This document shows, piece after piece, positions 1 through 5,119 of a DNA stretch of 5,119 nucleotides. The position numbers and the translations under genes are program-made. The notes below the pieces were generated by a model. It saw only the letters and a list, made by a program, of their open reading frames with translations. It was not told the DNA's origin and ran no database searches. How positions within the stretch are numbered: position 1 is the first letter of the stretch; every line of letters begins with the position of its first letter. Origin of the DNA: Gammaproteobacteria bacterium (lineage in GTDB: Bacteria; Pseudomonadota; Gammaproteobacteria; Arenicellales; Spongiicolonaceae); the NCBI GenBank assembly GCA_007570945.1, contig RKSH01000188.1, positions 1-5,119 on the forward strand, in the 5' to 3' direction.

Positions 1-36
1 CCCCCGGCCCCGGCTTACGCCGCCCCGGCCTTTCCC

Positions 37-351
37 GTGCCGCCCCTGAGCGCGCGGGAACAGTGGGCGCAGGAAATTATCGCCCGCTGGAATCGAAAAC
101 ACCGCGCCCTGAAGCCGGGCGCAGCCCCCGCCGGCGAGAGCGCGGAACAGCGGCTCGACCGTGAAATCCGCGAGACCACGTTGGTGATGACCGACGCCGA
201 GGCGAGGGAGTACGAGGACGCGTGGTGGGTGGAAATAGAGCGCCGCGAGCGGCTAAGCGATTTGGGCATCGTCGAATCCATTCCGGCGGAAGAGTCCGAC
301 CGCCGGGTGCGTGAGGCGATGGCACGCTGGCGGCGGGAGCGGGGGTTGTAA
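37..351 (+). CDS. Putative antitoxin of a type II toxin-antitoxin pair (PF09720-like C-terminus), possibly 5'-truncated by the window edge
   Basis: Read from the GTG at 37 this gives a 104-residue charged, soluble protein with no membrane segment or signal peptide. Its C-terminal half (about residues 55-90) contains YEDAWWVEIERRERL followed by a Gly and then ESIPAEES. This resembles the pattern W..E..RR.....G....(I/V)P.EE of the 'addiction module component' antitoxins (PF09720-like), which bind and neutralise RelE/ParE-type toxins. A ParE-like gene lies 51 bases downstream, which supports the pairing. The N-terminal half (residues 1-50) is not recognised, and the total is longer than the roughly 70-80 residues usual for this family. 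No Shine-Dalgarno sequence precedes the GTG, and the frame stays open to base 1 (it would encode a Pro/Ala-rich stretch), so the true start may lie outside the window. An internal ATG at 187 would give only the antitoxin-like half. The coding frame is credible; the antitoxin assignment is inferred from motif and context. Confidence 0.6.
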   Translation: MPPLSAREQWAQEIIARWNRKHRALKPGAAPAGESAEQRLDREIRETTLVMTDAEAREYEDAWWVEIERRERLSDLGIVESIPAEESDRRVREAMARWRRERGL

Positions 352-402
352 AAATCAGCGGGATTTTTTATTCCCCCGGGAAGCCGGAGAAGGAGCACTC
401 GG

Positions 403-739
403 ATGATTATTGTCAGCCCGCAGGCGGAGGCGAATCTCTTGGGTATTTTGCAGAGTTACGAACTGCAGAACCCGGACATTGCCGCGCGCTTTGATGCAGA
501 ATATAAAAAAATCCGCGGCCTCATCGACCGGTTGCCCCGAATGTATCGGGTGTTTCACCACCCGGACTACCGTCGCGCGCACATGATGCGGTTTCCGTAT
601 TCCGTTATCTAACCGTGAGATTTCGCCCACCGTGCGCAAAATCGTCGCCATTGTCCATAAGCGCCGCCGGCCGGGATACTGGATGGATGGCCGCGTGATG
701 GAAGAATCGGCGGTTTATTTGGCCGCCGCTGGCCGTTGA
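403..739 (+). pseudogene. RelE/ParE-family toxin gene disrupted by a frameshift near 610
   Basis: The gene starts at ATG 403, 7 bases after a strong ribosome-binding site (GGAGAAGGAG, 386-395). The first frame encodes 69 residues typical of the RelE/ParE fold: an N-terminal SPQAEANLL helix, a central helix with AARFDAEYKKIRGLIDRLP, and then RRAHMMRFPYSVI, matching the family's RR..LRRFPY.V(I)Y strand. It stops at TAA 610-612. The missing C-terminal strand is present in the +1 frame from 611 to the TGA at 737-739. There VRKIVAIVHKRRRPGYW corresponds to the family's I(V)V.AV.H.RR.P.YW ending. Joined, the two parts make about 111 residues, near the usual ParE length. In life these proteins act on gyrase (ParE) or on ribosome-bound mRNA (RelE); which type this was cannot be told. 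As written the product lacks its last strands and is probably inactive. A sequencing error at 610 is the main alternative. Confidence 0.8.
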
Positions 740-862
740 TTGGAGGGCGGAAACCCCGGCCCCGCCACGGACATGGCATAACCCCCTGAATCCACTATAC
801 TTTCCCCACATCCGCCCGGGCCGCCCCCGCCGCTGAAAACCTTAAAAAAAACCCTAATCTTC
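740..862. other. Intergenic region with no supported gene
   Basis: Between the end of the broken toxin and the rpsL promoter I find no start codon with a ribosome-binding site, no tRNA-like fold and no clear terminator. There is a C/G-rich stretch at about 803-835 and an A-run at 844-850 just upstream of the -35 box. An A-rich tract in that position may act as a weak UP element, but this is inference. Confidence 0.5.
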
Positions 863-892
863 TTGACACCTGCAGGTGGGAATTCCTATAAT
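863..892 (+). promoter_or_regulatory. Sigma-70 promoter of rpsL with consensus -35 and -10 boxes
   Basis: TTGACA at 863-868 and TATAAT at 887-892 are both exact sigma-70 consensus hexamers, separated by 18 bases (869-886). Transcription would begin about 7 bases after the -10 box, near 899, leaving a leader of about 44 bases before rpsL. Such a strong promoter fits a highly expressed ribosomal-protein operon. The spacer contains a perfect palindrome, annotated separately. Confidence 0.88.
867..878. promoter_or_regulatory. 12-base perfect palindrome in the rpsL promoter spacer, candidate operator
   Basis: CACCTGCAGGTG reads identically on both strands. It overlaps the last two bases of the -35 box and fills the upstream half of the spacer. 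A dimeric regulator bound here would block RNA polymerase, so an operator is plausible. No known operator is recognised and chance occurrence is not excluded. Confidence 0.35.
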
Positions 893-898
893 CGCCTG

Positions 899-923
899 CC
901 CTTTGAGGATGGGCCTCAAAGGG
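899..923 (+). promoter_or_regulatory. Perfect 10-bp stem-loop at the 5' end of the rpsL mRNA
   Basis: CCCTTTGAGG (899-908) pairs perfectly with CCTCAAAGGG (914-923) around a five-base loop ATGGG (909-913). The hairpin starts at the predicted transcription start and ends 10 bases before the rpsL ribosome-binding site. It has no U-tract after it (GTTTACTGG follows), so it is not an intrinsic terminator. Possible roles are 5'-end protection of the mRNA or a binding site for autoregulation by a ribosomal protein; neither can be chosen from sequence. Confidence 0.6.
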
Positions 924-942
924 GTTTACTGGCGGAGGGCTG

Positions 943-1317
943 ATGCCGACGATTAATCAGTTAGTGCGGAGGCCCCGGCGGCGGGCGGGCAAGAAGTCCA
1001 ATGTGCCGGCGCTGGGGGCTTGTCCGCAACGGCGCGGGGTTTGCACCCGGGTTTACACGACCACGCCGAAGAAGCCGAACTCGGCTTTGCGCAAGGTTGC
1101 CAGGGTGCGGTTGACCAACGGCTTTGAGGTGACCACCTACATCGGCGGCGAGGGGCACAACCTGCAGGAGCATTCGGTGGTGCTGATTCGCGGCGGCAGG
1201 GTGAAGGATTTGCCCGGCGTGCGTTACCACACCGTGCGCGGTGCGCTGGATACTTCCGGCGTGAACGACCGCCGCCAGGGGCGGTCCAAATACGGGGCGA
1301 AGCGGCCGAAGTCCTAA
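943..1317 (+). CDS. rpsL: 30S ribosomal protein S12
   Basis: The 124-residue length equals that of the E. coli protein. S12 sits at the interface side of the 30S decoding centre and contributes to tRNA selection fidelity. The sequence carries the family hallmarks: NQLVR at the N-terminus, KSNVPAL, CPQRRGVCTRVYTTTPKKPN (about residues 27-46), LTNGFEV, YIGGEGHNLQEHS and GGRVKDLPGVRYHTVRGALD. Lys43, Lys88 and Pro91, where substitutions commonly give streptomycin resistance or dependence, are the wild-type residues. Asp89 is the residue methylthiolated by RimO in E. coli. Small differences from E. coli include an Arg-rich N-terminal segment (RRPRRRAGKK). The ATG is preceded by GGAGGG (934-939), close to the start. 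It is the first gene after the promoter at 863-892. Unusually, it is followed by an intrinsic terminator before rpsG. Confidence 0.98.
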   Translation: MPTINQLVRRPRRRAGKKSNVPALGACPQRRGVCTRVYTTTPKKPNSALRKVARVRLTNGFEVTTYIGGEGHNLQEHSVVLIRGGRVKDLPGVRYHTVRGALDTSGVNDRRQGRSKYGAKRPKS

Positions 1318-1352
1318 GGGGCACGGCGAACACGGAGGCTCATCACGCTCGC

Positions 1353-1384
1353 CGCCGCTTTTGTGCGGCGTTTTTTTATTTTTT
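1353..1384 (+). terminator. Intrinsic (Rho-independent) terminator or attenuator between rpsL and rpsG
   Basis: CGCCGC (1353-1358) pairs with GCGGCG (1365-1370) around a TTTTGT loop and is followed directly by seven T, one A and six more T (1371-1384). A GC-only stem plus a long T-tract is the canonical form. It starts 35 bases after the rpsL stop. In this orientation it would end, or partly attenuate, transcripts from the rpsL promoter before rpsG. Confidence 0.85.
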
Positions 1385-1387
1385 AAA

Positions 1388-1401
1388 CCGGCGGGGGCCG
1401 G
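1388..1401 (+). promoter_or_regulatory. Small GC hairpin upstream of rpsG
   Basis: CCGGC (1388-1392) can pair with GCCGG (1397-1401) around GGGG. A competing pairing is GGCGC (1400-1404) with GCGCC (1413-1417). In E. coli the rpsL-rpsG interval carries the S7 translational repression site, so structured RNA here is expected. Equivalence to that site is not shown. Confidence 0.3.
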
Positions 1402-1418
1402 CGCAAAACCGGGCGCCG

Positions 1419-1461
1419 CCAACCGCCGCAACCACAAAAACAACAACCGGAAAAAAGGCAA
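1419..1461 (+). promoter_or_regulatory. CA-rich, unstructured rpsG leader with a weak ribosome-binding site
   Basis: The last 43 bases before rpsG are dominated by C and A with repeated CAA/CCA/CCG units and almost no T. The only Shine-Dalgarno-like sequence is AAAAGG (1453-1458), just 3 bases from the ATG. The contrast with the GGAGGG of rpsL suggests that initiation at rpsG may depend on an open leader, for example S1-assisted loading, rather than on strong anti-SD pairing. This is inference. Confidence 0.4.
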
Positions 1462-1935
1462 ATGCCAAGACGCAGAGAAGTGCCGAAACGCGAGATTCTG
1501 CCCGACCCGAAATACGGCGAGCAGACGGTGGCGAAGTTTGTCAACGTCATCATGCGCGACGGCAAGAAGTCCATCGCCGAGCGCATTCTCTACGGCGCGC
1601 TGGACATCATCGGCGGCCGCGCGCGCGGCGAGACGCCGCTGGCGGTGTTCAACCGCGCGCTGGACAACGCCCGGCCCATGGTGGAGGTCAAGTCGCGGCG
1701 CGTCGGCGGCGCCACCTACCAGGTACCCCACGAGGTTCGGCCGCAGCGGCGCACCGCGCTGGCCATGCGCTGGCTGGTGGAGGCGGCGCGCAAGCGCGGC
1801 GAGAAATCCATGACCGCGCGCCTGGCCGGCGAGTTGCTGGACGCCGCCGAGAACCGCGGCGGGGCGGCGCGCAAGCGCGAGGAAACCCACCGCATGGCCG
1901 AGGCCAACAAGGCCTTTGCCCACTACCGCTACTGA
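1462..1935 (+). CDS. rpsG: 30S ribosomal protein S7
   Basis: The 157 residues match the usual bacterial S7 length of about 156. S7 nucleates assembly of the 30S head on the 3' major domain of 16S rRNA and lies near the E site; in E. coli it is also the translational autoregulator of the str operon. The family pattern is seen in order: MPRRREVPKREILPDPKYG at the N-terminus, VNVIMRDGKKSIAERI, ALDNARPMVEVKSRRVGG, and then TYQVPHEVRP with RRTALAMRWLVEAAR (about residues 84-113, including the RNA-binding beta-hairpin). The end has THRMAEANKAFAHYRY. The start is fixed by the conserved MPRR opening. It lies 144 bases after rpsL, beyond a terminator, so it needs readthrough or a promoter I could not identify. 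fusA follows after 20 bases. Confidence 0.97.
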   Translation: MPRRREVPKREILPDPKYGEQTVAKFVNVIMRDGKKSIAERILYGALDIIGGRARGETPLAVFNRALDNARPMVEVKSRRVGGATYQVPHEVRPQRRTALAMRWLVEAARKRGEKSMTARLAGELLDAAENRGGAARKREETHRMAEANKAFAHYRY

Positions 1936-1955
1936 GCCGCCCGAGGACTTCCCCC

Positions 1956-4052
<2,097 letters not shown>

Positions 4053-4056
4053 AACA

Positions 4057-4371
4057 ATGAAAATCTCCGGCAACAAAATCCGCATTAGCCTGAAGGCTTT
4101 TGACCACCGCATGATCGACGCCTCGGCGCGGCAAATCGTGGACACCGTGCTGCGCGCCGGCGCCCAGGTGCGCGGCCCCATTCCGCTGCCCACCCGCATT
4201 GAGCGCTACACCCTGCTGCGCTCGCCCCACGCCGACAAAAAATCCCGCGACCAGTTTGAAATTCGCACGCACAAAAGAATCCTGGACATTGTGAATCCCA
4301 ACGACAAAACCGTGGAAGAGTTGATGAAACTCGACCTGTCCGCCGGCGTGGACGTGGAGATTAAAACCTGA
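4057..4371 (+). CDS. rpsJ: 30S ribosomal protein S10 (NusE)
   Basis: The 104 residues compare with 103 in E. coli. S10 is a 30S head protein and also NusE, which pairs with NusB in rRNA antitermination and with NusG in coupling transcription to translation. Conserved blocks are IRISLKAFDHRMID (about 8-21), the extended ribosome-binding loop QVRGPIPLPTRIERYT (about 37-52), SPHADKKSRDQFEIRTHKR and the C-terminal LDLSAGVDVEI. The N-terminus (MKISGNKIRI) differs from E. coli but fits family variation. Only AACA separates its ATG from the fusA stop, and no strong Shine-Dalgarno sequence precedes it (a purine stretch GAAGAAAG lies inside the end of fusA). Translational coupling to fusA is therefore likely. 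It normally heads the S10 operon; here it directly follows fusA. Confidence 0.97.
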   Translation: MKISGNKIRISLKAFDHRMIDASARQIVDTVLRAGAQVRGPIPLPTRIERYTLLRSPHADKKSRDQFEIRTHKRILDIVNPNDKTVEELMKLDLSAGVDVEIKT

Positions 4372-4381
4372 GGGGATGACC

Positions 4382-5116
4382 ATGCTCGGTTTGCTCGGCA
4401 AAAAAGTTGGCATGACGCGGGTGTTCCGCGACGACGGCGAGTCGCTGCCGGTGACGGTGGTGGCGGTGACGCCCAACCGCGTCACCCGCCGCAAAACCCA
4501 GGCCGCCGACGGCGTGGACGAGGTGCAGCTCACCTGCGGCCGGCGCGCCGCCAAGCGCGTCACCAAGCCGGCCGCCGGCCTGTTCGCCAAGGCCGGCGTC
4601 GCCCCCGGCCGCCTGCTGCGCGATTTTCGCCTGGCCCCGGGCGAGGGCGGCGACCTTGCCGTCGGCGGCGAGATTGGCGCCGAGTTTTTCACCGCCGGCC
4701 AGTTTGTTGATGTGCGCGGCGTCACCATCGGCAAGGGCTTCGCCGGCGTCATGAAACGCCACGGCTACGGCGGCGGCCGCGCCACCCACGGCAACTCCAA
4801 GGCGCACCGCAAACCCGGTTCCATCGGCCAGAACCAGGACCCCGGCCGCGTCTTCCCCGGCAAAAAAATGGCCGGGCGCATGGGCGGCGTCGCGCGCACC
4901 TGCCAGAATCTGGAGGTGGTGCGGGTGGACGTCGAGCGCAATCTCCTCCTAATTAAGGGCGCCGTCCCCGGCGCCCGCGGCGCCGACTTGGTCATCCGCC
5001 CGGCGACCAAGAAACCGGCGCCCGCCATCGGCGATTCCACCCCCGGCTACACCGCCCCCGGCGCGCAAACCACCGTTTCCACGACTGAAACCGCCGACCC
5101 CGCCCCCGCCGCCTAA
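4382..5116 (+). CDS. rplC: 50S ribosomal protein L3 with a C-terminal Pro/Ala/Thr-rich extension
   Basis: L3 binds near the 3' end of 23S rRNA, starts 50S assembly and reaches toward the peptidyl-transferase centre. Conserved features are GLLGKKVGMTRVFRDDGE at the N-terminus, RVTKPAAGLFAKAG, GKGFAGVMKRH, THGNSKAHRKPGSIGQNQ (its glutamines include the site methylated by PrmB in E. coli), GKKMAGRMGG and VVRVDVERNLLLIKGAVPG. The start at 4382 gives 244 residues and fits the family's short N-terminus, with GGGG (4372-4375) six bases upstream. An in-frame ATG at 4376 would add Met-Thr but abuts the Shine-Dalgarno sequence. The core ends near residue 211, as in the 209-residue E. coli protein. A further 33 residues (bases 5015-5113) are rich in Pro, Ala and Thr with no Lys or Arg. 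The gene lies 4-10 bases after rpsJ; rplD would be expected just beyond the window. Confidence 0.96.
   Translation: MLGLLGKKVGMTRVFRDDGESLPVTVVAVTPNRVTRRKTQAADGVDEVQLTCGRRAAKRVTKPAAGLFAKAGVAPGRLLRDFRLAPGEGGDLAVGGEIGAEFFTAGQFVDVRGVTIGKGFAGVMKRHGYGGGRATHGNSKAHRKPGSIGQNQDPGRVFPGKKMAGRMGGVARTCQNLEVVRVDVERNLLLIKGAVPGARGADLVIRPATKKPAPAIGDSTPGYTAPGAQTTVSTTETADPAPAA
5015..5113 (+). other. Low-complexity C-terminal tail of L3
   Basis: These 33 codons encode a tail in which 21 residues are Pro, Ala or Thr, three are acidic (Asp, Glu, Asp) and none is basic. That is unlike the RNA-binding core and suggests a disordered, solvent-exposed extension. It is in frame and ends at TAA 5114-5116. No function is known to me. 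Confidence 0.7.
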
Positions 5117-5119
5117 GCC

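Noticed and set aside
350..368. AAAAATC / GATTTTT inverted repeat after the antitoxin-like gene as a terminator
   Set aside because: The 7-bp stem is almost all A-T with no GC core, and the toxin gene follows with a strong ribosome-binding site, so termination here is unlikely.
607..613. Programmed +1 frameshift in the toxin gene, by analogy with prfB (stop codon followed by C)
   Set aside because: The form ATC TAA C superficially matches the RF2 site, but tRNA-Ile would re-pair poorly with UCU and there is no internal Shine-Dalgarno sequence just upstream. A plain indel is simpler.
796..801. TATACT as a second -10 box upstream of rpsL
   Set aside because: No acceptable -35 hexamer lies 16-18 bases upstream, and a perfect promoter exists at 863-892.
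961..1923. 320-codon open frame on the - strand spanning rpsL and rpsG
   Set aside because: It is antisense to two conserved ribosomal genes and crosses the terminator; the composition is low-complexity and there is no family resemblance.
4376..4381. ATG at 4376 as the rplC start
   Set aside because: It directly abuts the GGGG Shine-Dalgarno sequence with no spacer, and it adds Met-Thr before the conserved L3 opening; the ATG at 4382 fits both spacing and family.

Overview
The window is a GC-rich proteobacterial chromosome segment holding the start of a fused str/S10 ribosomal-protein cluster, all on the + strand. The ribosomal proteins and EF-G read closest to those I recall from Gammaproteobacteria (for example the EF-G motifs AHIDAGKT, DTPGH and NKMD, and the S12 block TTTPKKPNSALRK). 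The genus cannot be named from this sequence alone.

Positions 1-739 carry a small accessory module. A short acidic ORF has a C-terminus resembling the 'addiction module component' antitoxins (PF09720-like). It is followed by a RelE/ParE-type toxin gene that is broken by a frameshift at about 610. Positions 740-862 hold no gene I can support.

Positions 863-942 are the control region of rpsL. It has a perfect TTGACA / TATAAT sigma-70 promoter with an 18-base spacer, a 12-base perfect palindrome inside that spacer, and a perfect 10-bp hairpin starting about where transcription should begin.

rpsL (S12), rpsG (S7), fusA (EF-G), rpsJ (S10) and rplC (L3) follow. rpsL and rpsG are separated by 144 bases containing a textbook intrinsic terminator and a CA-rich rpsG leader. 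From rpsG onward the genes are tightly packed (gaps of 20, 4 and 4-10 bases). The tuf gene that normally sits between fusA and rpsJ is absent, so the str and S10 operons are joined directly. L3 has an extra 33-residue Pro/Ala/Thr-rich tail.

Together the genes supply the 30S decoding and assembly proteins S12, S7 and S10, the translocase EF-G, and the 50S early-assembly protein L3. S10 is also the NusE antitermination factor. I see no undescribed defence or mobile system. The points worth a second look are the missing tuf, the terminator inside the str operon, the rpsL promoter architecture, the decaying toxin and the L3 tail.
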